From Janibacter limosus NBRC 16128 (GTDB taxonomy: Bacteria > Actinomycetota > Actinomycetes > Actinomycetales > Dermatophilaceae), in contig NZ_BCSS01000030.1 in the NCBI RefSeq assembly GCF_001570985.1, positions 1 through 41,671 on the forward strand: a DNA stretch of 41,671 bases, in the 5' to 3' direction. The first letter of the stretch is position 1; every line of letters begins with the position of its first letter. Position numbers and translations under genes: made by a program. This document shows positions 7,690 through 14,835 of this stretch, one piece after another. The notes beneath the pieces were generated by a model. It was not told the DNA's origin and did not search any database. It saw only the letters and a program-made list of their open reading frames with translations.

Positions 7690-8655
7690 ATGCGTGCAAT
7701 CTGGAAGGGCGCCGTCTCCTTCGGCCTCGTCAACGTCCCGGTGCGTCTGTACTCGGCGACCGAAAACCACGATGTCCAGTTCCGTCAGGTGCACCGCACC
7801 GACGGGGGCCGGATCAAGTACAAGCGCTTTTGCAGCAAGGACGGCGACGAGGTCGCCTATGACGACATCGCCAAGGGGTACGAGACCGAGGACGGCAGCA
7901 TGATCGTCCTGACGGACGAGGACATGGCCGATCTCCCGACGCGCTCCAGCAAGGAGATCAGCGTCGAAAAGTTTGTCCCCGAGGACCAGATCGACCCGAT
8001 GCTCCTCGACAAGAGCTATTACCTCGAGCCCGACAAGTCCGCGACCAAGCCCTATGTGCTGCTGCGTGAGGCGCTCGAGGTCCAGGGGCGCATGGCGATC
8101 GTCACCGTGTCCATCCGCACCCGGATGACGATGGCCGTCCTGCGGGTCCGCGACGGCGTCATCGTCATGCAGACCATGCTCTGGCCCGACGAGATCCGCG
8201 CTGCGGACTTCGCGACGATCGAGGACCAGGAGGTCAGCGACAAGGAGATGTCGATGGCCCGCATGCTCATCGACGAGCTGGCCGGCGACTACGACCCCGA
8301 CGAGTACGAGGACGACTACGCGCTCGCCGTCGAGGCGCTCGTCAAGGCCAAGCTCGAAGGGGGCGAGGTCCAGCAGCCTGAGCCCGACGAGGAGGAGTCC
8401 GGCGAGGTCGTCGACCTGCTCGCTGCGCTCGCTCGGTCCGTGGAGAAGGCGAAGGCCTCTCGCGGCGAGAGCACGTCGAGCGCTCCGGCCACGAAGCCCA
8501 CGGCGTCTGCAGCGAAGAAGAGCGCGGCCAAGAAGTCGACGACGACGAAGAAGGCCGCCGCGAAGAAGACTCCGGCCAAGAAGGCCGCAGCCAAGACGTC
8601 GACGGCGAAGAAGACCGCAGCGAAGAAATCGTCCCCGAAGAAGAAGGCGAGCTGA
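7690..8655 (+). CDS. ku: Ku protein, NHEJ DNA-end binding
   Basis: A 321-residue bacterial Ku. It forms a homodimeric ring that threads onto double-strand break ends and recruits the LigD-type polymerase and ligase. The Ku core covers about residues 1-255 and starts MRAIWKGAVSFGLVNVPVRL, a hallmark N-terminus. The C-terminal tail (about 270-321) is a run of AAKK, SAKK and TAKK repeats. Such Lys-rich extensions in actinobacterial Ku proteins bind DNA without needing an end. A GGGAGGA ribosome site precedes the ATG. The polymerase and ligase genes lie 2-4 kb upstream on the other strand. Confidence 0.97.
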   Translation: MRAIWKGAVSFGLVNVPVRLYSATENHDVQFRQVHRTDGGRIKYKRFCSKDGDEVAYDDIAKGYETEDGSMIVLTDEDMADLPTRSSKEISVEKFVPEDQIDPMLLDKSYYLEPDKSATKPYVLLREALEVQGRMAIVTVSIRTRMTMAVLRVRDGVIVMQTMLWPDEIRAADFATIEDQEVSDKEMSMARMLIDELAGDYDPDEYEDDYALAVEALVKAKLEGGEVQQPEPDEEESGEVVDLLAALARSVEKAKASRGESTSSAPATKPTASAAKKSAAKKSTTTKKAAAKKTPAKKAAAKTSTAKKTAAKKSSPKKKAS

Positions 8656-8667
8656 CCTCCCTTCGTC

Positions 8668-9492
8668 ATGCCTGAAGGCCACACGCTCCACCGTCTCGCT
8701 CGCGACCTGCACGGCACCTTTGCCGGGCAGGTCGTCGAGGTATCTTCTCCCCAGGGCCGATTCGGCGCCGGCGCAGCGCTGCTCACCGACCACGAGCTGA
8801 TCGAGGCGCGGGCCCACGGCAAGCACCTCTTCGTGGAGTTCGCGGGGGAGCGGGTGCTGCACGTGCACCTCGGGCTCATCGGGACCTTCACCATCGACGC
8901 CACGGCCTATGTCGGAGAGCAGCCGGTCGTCGGGCAGGTCCGCTGCCGGATCGCGACGGACGAGCACGTCGCCGACCTGCGCGGACCGATGACCTGCGCC
9001 GTCATCACGCCTGAGCAGGAGGACGCGGTCCACGCCAAGCTCGGTCCGGATCCCTTACGGGACACCGATGGTGGGCCGGCGTGGGAGCGGATCCACCGCT
9101 CACGCAAGTCGGTCGCGGCGCTGCTCATGGAGCAGGACGTGCTCGCCGGCGTCGGCAATGTCTATCGCTGCGAGGTCCTCTTCAGGCATCGGATCAACCC
9201 AATGACGCCGGGGGAGCGGCTCAAGCGCGCGTCGTGGGACCTCGTCTGGACCGACCTGCGCCGGCTGCTGCCGCTCGGTGTCGCGACGAGTCGGATCGTC
9301 ACGGTCGACGAGGAGATCGAGCAGGTCGAGTCCGCCCTGGCGAAGGGGGAGGACGTGCACCTCGACGAGCGCACGAGCTATGTCTACAAGCGCACCGGTG
9401 AGCACTGCGTGCGGTGCGGCTCCGTCGTGCGGGCCAAGGACGTCGCCGGGCGCATTCTGTACTGGTGCGCCAACTGCCAGCGGCGCAGCTGA
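8668..9492 (+). CDS. nei: Formamidopyrimidine-DNA glycosylase / endonuclease VIII family (Nei-type)
   Basis: A 274-residue base-excision DNA glycosylase and AP lyase. It starts MPEGHT, so the catalytic Pro2 and Glu3 are present, and the PEGH form points to the Nei rather than the Fpg branch. The helix-two-turn-helix region contains the VLAGVGNVYRCEVLF stretch. A C-terminal zinc finger (CVRCGS...YWCANCQRRS) is complete with four cysteines. It removes oxidised pyrimidines or purines. The gene starts 12 bases after ku, so ku and nei probably share a transcript. It is the last gene before the catabolic block. Confidence 0.93.
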   Translation: MPEGHTLHRLARDLHGTFAGQVVEVSSPQGRFGAGAALLTDHELIEARAHGKHLFVEFAGERVLHVHLGLIGTFTIDATAYVGEQPVVGQVRCRIATDEHVADLRGPMTCAVITPEQEDAVHAKLGPDPLRDTDGGPAWERIHRSRKSVAALLMEQDVLAGVGNVYRCEVLFRHRINPMTPGERLKRASWDLVWTDLRRLLPLGVATSRIVTVDEEIEQVESALAKGEDVHLDERTSYVYKRTGEHCVRCGSVVRAKDVAGRILYWCANCQRRS

Positions 9493-9549
9493 CGCCACGC
9501 AGGCTAGGTGTGCCTCGGTCCACATCGCGGACCTGCATCCAACCGGTCC

Positions 9550-9578
9550 TTGACACTTCGTGACCGGGGTCCCACACT
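9550..9578 (+). promoter_or_regulatory. Predicted promoter of the catabolic block (P1)
   Basis: A perfect TTGACA (9550-9555) is followed after 17 bases by CACACT (9573-9578), a weak -10 that keeps the important A at position 2 and T at position 6. Transcription would start near 9585, so the palindrome at 9587-9608 would begin almost at +1. The region 9493-9626 holds no gene. Confidence 0.5.
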
Positions 9579-9586
9579 TCATCAAA

Positions 9587-9608
9587 GTGTATGCAAAGGT
9601 GCGTACAC
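9587..9608. promoter_or_regulatory. Candidate GntR operator O1
   Basis: GTGTATGC-N6-GCGTACAC is an inverted repeat with 8-base arms and one mismatch. It lies at the predicted transcription start and just upstream of the permease ribosome site. The left arm with its spacer contains TGTATGCAAA, found exactly again at 20152-20161. GntR/FCD regulators commonly bind short GT/AC palindromes of this type. The regulator at 24290 is the obvious candidate. Confidence 0.55.
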
Positions 9609-9626
9609 CTGAAGAAAGGTCCTCAG

Positions 9627-11222
9627 ATGGGTGTTGCCCCCAGGGAGTCGCAGGCAGAGCTCACGCCACGAGCTGTGCGTGAGCTGGAGCTGTCCGGCTC
9701 GGACGACCCGCGCGTCGTCGACGACCAGCACCACGACGACTACGCCAACCACGTCGTCCCGATCTCGATGCGGCTCGGCAGGTGGCAGCTGGCCATGTCC
9801 TTCTGGTCGCTGCTGTCCGCGATGGTCTGGCTCTTCTACGGAGCCCTCGCCTCGAGCCTCTTCGGTAGCGCCAACGCGATCATCGCGATGGTCCTCGCCG
9901 TGGTCACCTACTCCGTCGGCAATGCGGTGATCGCCCGCTGGACGATCCGCACCGGCCTCAACGCGACCCTGCTGTCGCGCCAGACCTTCGGCATCTTCGG
10001 TGCGATCTTCGCTGCCGCGATGCTCACCGCCAACACCGTGTACTACGCCGTCTTCGAGTCGAGCACCCTGGCCGTCGCCTTCGCGCACTACACGCCGTCC
10101 TGGCGCATCGAGGTCTGGTACGCCGTCGTCGCCCTCATCATGCTGCCGCTGATGCTCGGCGGGGTGCAGACCTTCATGGCCAAGCTCAACGGCGCCCTCC
10201 TGCCCTTCTACTACGTCGGGCTCATCGCAGCGGTCGTCGTCACGGCGGTCCGCTTCCCGGTCGGCTCCGCCTGGCTGGACTTCGAGGGCATCGTCCCGCC
10301 GGAGGCGCGTGCGTACCCGGGGTGGGTCCTCGCCTTCATGCTCTACATGGGCCTGTTCATCCTCATGCCGACGACGGCGGACTTCGCCCGCTTCGGCAAG
10401 GTCGAGGACGAGAAGTTCCACACCAACGTCAGCTTCGGCTGGGTCTTCCAGACCCTGCTCTTCCTCGTCAACGGCGTCGTGGGCATCTTCCTCGTCCGCT
10501 CGGTCATCCCCAACGAGCCCGCCGCGGAGACGGGCGTGGTCACGGCTCTGCTGTCCAGCCTGGGCGTCTTCGGTCTCATCCTCATCGTCGTCTCGCAGAC
10601 CCGGATCAACACGCTCAACTACTACGAGTCCTCGGCCAATGCCTCCCGTGTCATCACCTCGCTGACCGGCCGACGGGTCCCGCGGCTGGGTCTCGTCGCG
10701 GGGCTCACCGCGGTGGTCTTCCTCCTCATGCTCACCGATGTCTTCAGCTACATCCAGCGGATGCTCGGCTGGCAGGCCGCCTTCATGGTCGGCTGGGTCG
10801 GCATCCTCCTGGCCCACTACGCGCTGTCGAAGGGGTGGAGGGCCACCGAGTTCCGCGCGCAGCGGGCCCCCCGGGTGACGTGGGGCCTGGCCGCGTGGTT
10901 GATCTCCGCCGCCGTCGCGATCTGGCTCGAGGAGTCCAGCGCGGCCCCGGCCAAGCTGGCCGCCATCGCCCCGGTCGCCGCGCTCGTCATCGCCGTCGTG
11001 CTCTACACGATCGGGTATCTCGTCATGGCCGCTCGCCGGGCCGAGCTGCCCGTGAGCGACATCCGTCTCGAGGTCGACGACGTCTGGCGCACCTACGTCC
11101 GGTGCGACGAGTGTACGAAGTCCTACGTCGCCTACGAGATGGACCGGGACGTCCACTCCGACGACCACCGACCGCTGTGCGACGCCTGCGCCATCGGCAG
11201 TCGCGCCACGAACTTCGCCTGA
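9627..11222 (+). CDS. NCS1-family permease with a C-terminal four-cysteine tail
   Basis: A 531-residue membrane transporter of the nucleobase:cation symporter-1 family, with about 12 membrane segments (for example SLLSAMVWLFYGALASSLFG and VWYAVVALIMLPLMLGGVQ). NCS1 members import purines, pyrimidines, hydantoins, allantoin, thiamine and pyridine vitamins, so an N-heterocycle is the likely cargo. The ATG at 9627 has AAGAAAGG upstream; the ATG at 9591 lies inside the operator palindrome and lacks a ribosome site. Unusually, a hydrophilic tail after the last membrane segment carries CDEC (493-496) and CDAC (518-521). This looks like a small zinc ribbon, which I do not know from this family. Confidence 0.9.
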   Translation: MGVAPRESQAELTPRAVRELELSGSDDPRVVDDQHHDDYANHVVPISMRLGRWQLAMSFWSLLSAMVWLFYGALASSLFGSANAIIAMVLAVVTYSVGNAVIARWTIRTGLNATLLSRQTFGIFGAIFAAAMLTANTVYYAVFESSTLAVAFAHYTPSWRIEVWYAVVALIMLPLMLGGVQTFMAKLNGALLPFYYVGLIAAVVVTAVRFPVGSAWLDFEGIVPPEARAYPGWVLAFMLYMGLFILMPTTADFARFGKVEDEKFHTNVSFGWVFQTLLFLVNGVVGIFLVRSVIPNEPAAETGVVTALLSSLGVFGLILIVVSQTRINTLNYYESSANASRVITSLTGRRVPRLGLVAGLTAVVFLLMLTDVFSYIQRMLGWQAAFMVGWVGILLAHYALSKGWRATEFRAQRAPRVTWGLAAWLISAAVAIWLEESSAAPAKLAAIAPVAALVIAVVLYTIGYLVMAARRAELPVSDIRLEVDDVWRTYVRCDECTKSYVAYEMDRDVHSDDHRPLCDACAIGSRATNFA

Positions 11223-11234
11223 GAGAGGACGACC

Positions 11235-12185
11235 ATGTCGACCGCAGTGGACGCTGCCCCCTTCGCCAGCCTGGCCCGCCCGGGACACATCGGCCGGCTC
11301 GAGCTGCGCAACCGCGCCGTGAAGTCGCCGCAGGCGACCGCCACGGCCAACCAGGACGGGACGGTCACCCAGCGCACCGTCGACCACTACCGGCGCCTGG
11401 GCGAAGGGGGTACCGGCCTGGTCATGGTCGAGTACACCCATGTGGACGATGACGCCTCCAAGGCGATCCACAACCAGATCGGTCTGTCCCGGCGGGAGCA
11501 CGTCGCCGGCCTGGGGTGGCTCGCTGACGTGGTGCGTTCCACCGGGGCGAAGGTGGGCATCCAGCTGGCCCACGGCGGTCGCCAGAAGTTCCTCGGCACG
11601 CGTCCGCTGAAGTCCGCCTCGACCTCCTCCTGGAGCGAGGTCGAGGCGGTCGAGGGCAATGTCCCCGTGCCGATGACGGCCGTCGAGATCCATCGGGATG
11701 CCGACCTGGACGTCGCGGCCGGGGTGACGACGAGGACGCCAGCGACGGTGCGCCCCGAGGACGTCGGGTCCTGCGTCGTCGTCGTCGGTGGCGGGTTCCA
11801 GGGGTGCGAGTGCGCCCTGCGGATCGCCCGGGAGGTGCCCAGTGCCACGGTCACCCTGGTCGAGCAGCACGAGTCACTCCAGCAGGGTGATGAGGTCTTC
11901 ACCGACCTCATGGCCCTGCCGAGGCTCCTCGCCGAGGCCGGGGTCGACGTGCGCACCGGGACCCGCGCCACAGGCGTGACGGTTGACGGCGTCTCGCTGG
12001 CCGACGGCGAGCTGCTCGAGGCCGACACCGTCGTCCTCGCGAGCGGGCGCCGGGAGGCGAGGGACCCCCTTCGCCAGGCACTGGCCGAGCGGGGGCAGCA
12101 GGTCGTCACCATCGGCTCGGCCGACCGATCGGGGCGCGTCTTCGATGCCGTCCACAGTGCCTTCTTCACGGGGAGGCAGCTGTGA
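11235..12185 (+). CDS. Old-yellow-enzyme/dienoyl-CoA-reductase-like flavoprotein with a large internal deletion
   Basis: A 316-residue protein joining two ends of a normally 640-690-residue family. Residues 1-153 match the start of the FMN barrel: NRAVKSPQATA, then QLAHGGRQ at 110-117 (the flavin-contact HxGR). They stop in the middle of the barrel, at MTAVEIH. From about residue 178 the sequence is the C-terminal dinucleotide-binding domain: VVVVGGGFQGCECA, then TLVEQHES, VVLASGRRE and the IGSADRSGRVFDA end. The second half of the barrel, the active-site Tyr/His region and the 4Fe-4S cysteines are absent. The frame is intact and the ribosome site is good. It may be an eroded enzyme or one with a new role. 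It lies between the permease and the dioxygenase genes. Confidence 0.7.
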   Translation: MSTAVDAAPFASLARPGHIGRLELRNRAVKSPQATATANQDGTVTQRTVDHYRRLGEGGTGLVMVEYTHVDDDASKAIHNQIGLSRREHVAGLGWLADVVRSTGAKVGIQLAHGGRQKFLGTRPLKSASTSSWSEVEAVEGNVPVPMTAVEIHRDADLDVAAGVTTRTPATVRPEDVGSCVVVVGGGFQGCECALRIAREVPSATVTLVEQHESLQQGDEVFTDLMALPRLLAEAGVDVRTGTRATGVTVDGVSLADGELLEADTVVLASGRREARDPLRQALAERGQQVVTIGSADRSGRVFDAVHSAFFTGRQL

Positions 12186-12232
12186 CTGCCGATGCACCCG
12201 TGACCGACCACCCACCTCGAGAGGGAGCAGAG

Positions 12233-12757
12233 ATGACCAACCGACCCTTGAGCTCGACCAGCCCGGAGCACACCGCCGCGGTCGACTTCCTCATGCTGGA
12301 GGCCGAGCTGCTCGACGACCTCGAGGAGCGTCGCTGGCTCGTCGAGATGGTCAGCCGCGACGTGATCTACCAGCTGCCGCTGCGCCAGACCGTCGAGCGC
12401 TCACGCGGCAACGGGGTCGCGCCCGGGATGTACCACCTCAACGAGGACTACGGCTCGCTGGGTTCGAAGGTCAAGCGCAACGAGACGGCCTATGCCTGGG
12501 CGGAGGACCCGCCGTCGCGGGTGCGTCACTTCGTGACGAACGTCCGCGTCCGCCACGGGGAGCGTCCCGGCGAGCTCGCCGTCCGCTCCAACATCCTCAT
12601 CTACCGCACCCGCCAGGACCAGACCACGCCGCAGCTGCTCGCCGGCGAACGGCACGACGTCCTGCGTGACGAAGGGGAGGGCCTGCGACTGCTGCGCCGC
12701 TCCGTTGTCCTCGACCTCACCGTCATCGGTACCCACAACCTCTCGATCTTCTTCTGA
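12233..12757 (+). CDS. Ring-hydroxylating dioxygenase, beta subunit
   Basis: A 174-residue small subunit of a Rieske aromatic-ring dioxygenase, with the NTF2/SnoaL-type cone fold. Family signs are VDFLMLEAELLDDLEERRWLVEMV at the N-terminus, the SRVRHFVTNVRV strand, and a C-terminal LLRRSVVLDLTVIG followed by NLSIFF. It has a structural role in the alpha3beta3 hexamer. I chose the ATG at 12233 (GAGGGAG five bases upstream). A GTG at 12182, overlapping the previous stop and preceded by GGGGAGG, is also possible and would add 17 residues. Beta comes before alpha, the reverse of the usual gene order. Confidence 0.9.
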   Translation: MTNRPLSSTSPEHTAAVDFLMLEAELLDDLEERRWLVEMVSRDVIYQLPLRQTVERSRGNGVAPGMYHLNEDYGSLGSKVKRNETAYAWAEDPPSRVRHFVTNVRVRHGERPGELAVRSNILIYRTRQDQTTPQLLAGERHDVLRDEGEGLRLLRRSVVLDLTVIGTHNLSIFF

Positions 12758-12787
12758 CCGGCGACGGACCAACGAAAGAGACATGCC

Positions 12788-14191
12788 ATGACCCAGGACG
12801 TCAACGAATCCCTCAAGGTGCGCCCACCGCTCACCGCGCGTGCGACCGAGCTCCTCGACGAGCTCGACGCCAACCTGCCCGACGGCTACATCCCGGCCTC
12901 GATCTTCGGTGACCCCGCGATCTACCAGGCCGAGCTGCGCCGCGTCTTCGGGCGCGCGTGGGTCTTCCTGGCCCACGAGTCGGAGATCGCCGCCAACGGC
13001 GACTACGTGGTCCGGGCCATCGGCGAGGACAACTTCATCGTCTCCCGCGACGAGCAGGGCGAGATCCACGTCCTCCTGGACGCCTGCCGCCACCGCGGCG
13101 TCCAGGTGTGCCGGTCCGACGCCGGCAACTCCAGCCACTTCCGGTGCCCGTACCACGGGTGGACCTACGCCTCCGACGGCAAGCTCATCGGGGCACCGCT
13201 GTGGAAGCACGCCCTCGAGGGCATGGACAAGGAGTCCAACGGTCTGCTCAAGGCTCCGAAGGTCGAGAGCTTCCTCGGGCTCGTCTTCGCCAGCCTCGAC
13301 CCGACCGCGCCGCCGCTCGAGGAGTACCTCGGCGGGATGGGCTGGTACCTGTCGCTGCTCTTCGGCCTCGACAAGGACGGCGTCGAGGTGCTCGGCCCGC
13401 CGCAGCGTTTCATCGTGCAGGCCAACTGGAAGTCGGGGGCGGACAACTTCTCCGGTGACGACTACCACCTGGGCACTCTGCACCGCTCGGTGTGGGACAT
13501 CGGGGCCTTCCCCGTGGCCTTCCAGGACAACATGATGGGCTACCACGTCCAGGCGGCGCCCGGACACTCGTTGTCCTTCTCCATGGCCGAGGACCCGGAC
13601 GAGCCGGGACCCAACTTCTTCGGTTTCCCCGACACCCTCGCCGAGCACTTCGACACGACGAACATCTCCGAGCACCAGCTCGAGATCGCGCGCCGCGCAC
13701 GGGTCTTCGTCGGCAATGTCTTCCCCAACTTCTCGGTGCTGGCGCTGCCCATGAGCGAGGACGGCGACAAGCACGCCCCCACGGGCATCCTCACCATGCG
13801 CACCTGGCAGCCCAAGGGCCCGGGCGAGATCGAGATCTGGAACTGGTTCCTCGCGTACAAGAACCTCAGCGACGAGCAGAAGGAGCGCACGTACAAGGCG
13901 GGCCTCGGGACCTTCTCCGTCGGCGGCTCCTTCGAGATGGACGACACCGAGCCGTGGATCACCGTGGGCCGCACCGGTCGGTCCGTCGCCGCGGAGCTGA
14001 TGCACATGCAGCTCAACTACAAGATGGGCATGCCCGGTGTCGGCATCGCCCGCGAGGTCGACGACTGGCCCGGGCCCGGCAAGGCCTACTGGTCGCGTTA
14101 CGAGGAGGGCGTCCAGCGCAACCTCTACCGCTACTACTCCGCGCTCATGCGCGCCGGTGACGGCGAGTGGCCCGTCACCTCGCTGGAGTGA
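12788..14191 (+). CDS. Ring-hydroxylating dioxygenase, alpha (catalytic) subunit
   Basis: A 467-residue Rieske non-heme iron oxygenase large subunit. The Rieske [2Fe-2S] site is C100-x-H102 and C120-x2-H123. The mononuclear iron site is D224-x2-H227-x4-H232 in NFSGDDYHLGTLH, with the third ligand probably D385 or D386 in SFEMDDTEPW. All ligands are present, so it should be active. It resembles the actinobacterial polycyclic-arene/naphthalene dioxygenase branch more than phthalate-type monomeric oxygenases. It adds O2 across an aromatic bond to give a cis-dihydrodiol. Electrons probably come from the ferredoxin (16133) and the NuoF-like protein (14832), as no classical reductase gene is present. 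The substrate is unknown. Confidence 0.93.
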   Translation: MTQDVNESLKVRPPLTARATELLDELDANLPDGYIPASIFGDPAIYQAELRRVFGRAWVFLAHESEIAANGDYVVRAIGEDNFIVSRDEQGEIHVLLDACRHRGVQVCRSDAGNSSHFRCPYHGWTYASDGKLIGAPLWKHALEGMDKESNGLLKAPKVESFLGLVFASLDPTAPPLEEYLGGMGWYLSLLFGLDKDGVEVLGPPQRFIVQANWKSGADNFSGDDYHLGTLHRSVWDIGAFPVAFQDNMMGYHVQAAPGHSLSFSMAEDPDEPGPNFFGFPDTLAEHFDTTNISEHQLEIARRARVFVGNVFPNFSVLALPMSEDGDKHAPTGILTMRTWQPKGPGEIEIWNWFLAYKNLSDEQKERTYKAGLGTFSVGGSFEMDDTEPWITVGRTGRSVAAELMHMQLNYKMGMPGVGIAREVDDWPGPGKAYWSRYEEGVQRNLYRYYSALMRAGDGEWPVTSLE

Positions 14192-14196
14192 GCGCC

Positions 14197-14835
14197 GTGA
14201 CGACCTCCACCGACCGCGACGCGGTCCTCACCCGGTACGCCGAAGGGGGCCTGGCCGGCGCCCTGTCGCCGGGTCACCGACCCGCCCTGCTCGTCGTCGA
14301 CCTGCAACGGGGCTTCACCGACCCGGCCTGCGGCCCCGGCTTCGAGATGCCGACCGTCGTCACCGAGACGGCCCGGCTCGTGGCAGCCGCCCATGCGGCC
14401 GACGTGCCGGTCCTCTTCACGACGATCGCCTTCGCCTCGGACGACGAGCCGGTGTGGTTGACGAAGATGCCCGCGATGCTCGAGCTGCGGGACGGTTCCC
14501 CCTGGGTCGACATCGACCCGGCCGCCGGGATCGCCGACGGAGACCACGTCGTCGTCAAACAGGCGGCCTCGGCCTTCAGCGGGACCGACCTGGCGAGCCG
14601 GCTGGAGGAGGCCGGCGTCGACACGGTCGTCGTCTGCGGCGCCACGACCTCCGGGTGCGTGCGCGCCACCGCGGTCGACGCGATCTCCGTGGGGCTGCGG
14701 CCCTTCGTCGTCGCCTCCGCCGTCGGCGACCGTGAGCAGTCGCCCCACGACGCCGCGCTGATCGACATCCAGGCCAAGTACGGAGAGGTCGTCCCCATCG
14801 AGACGGCCCTGTCCATCATCGAGGAGCACCGATGA
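14197..14835 (+). CDS. nicF: Isochorismatase-fold amidohydrolase, probably maleamate amidase
   Basis: A 212-residue cysteine hydrolase with a complete catalytic triad: D35 (VVDLQRGF), K121 (VVVKQAASAF) and C154 (TTSGCVRATAVDA). The ASAF stretch after the lysine and the SGCVRATAVDA nucleophile region match Pseudomonas NicF as I remember it. NicF converts maleamate to maleate and ammonia. The presence of NicX-like and maleate isomerase genes in the same block supports this over N-carbamoylsarcosine or nicotinamide amidase. The GTG at 14197 has GGAG eight bases upstream. An earlier GTG at 14188, overlapping the dioxygenase stop, would put that site too close. It overlaps the next gene by an ATGA. 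Confidence 0.8.
   Translation: MTTSTDRDAVLTRYAEGGLAGALSPGHRPALLVVDLQRGFTDPACGPGFEMPTVVTETARLVAAAHAADVPVLFTTIAFASDDEPVWLTKMPAMLELRDGSPWVDIDPAAGIADGDHVVVKQAASAFSGTDLASRLEEAGVDTVVVCGATTSGCVRATAVDAISVGLRPFVVASAVGDREQSPHDAALIDIQAKYGEVVPIETALSIIEEHR

Noticed and set aside
8500-8652. The AAG-rich repeat at the end of ku as a DNA repeat element
   Set aside because: It is in frame and encodes the Lys/Ala tail typical of actinobacterial Ku proteins.
5788-9033. A very long minus-strand open frame (over 1000 codons) opposite the membrane protein, ku and nei genes
   Set aside because: It is a GC-bias artefact of antisense frames. The plus-strand genes have clear family motifs and ribosome sites, while the antisense product is a low-complexity Arg/Gly/Asp-rich string.
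9493-9626. A possible att site or insertion-sequence end at the left edge of the catabolic block
   Set aside because: No direct repeat matching the right edge, no tRNA end, and no transposase or integrase gene. The inverted repeat there is better explained as an operator.
9582-11870. A minus-strand open frame of about 760 codons opposite the permease and the flavoprotein
   Set aside because: Composition is Asp/Gly/Arg/His-rich without fold motifs, and it has no ribosome site. It is a shadow of the plus-strand genes.
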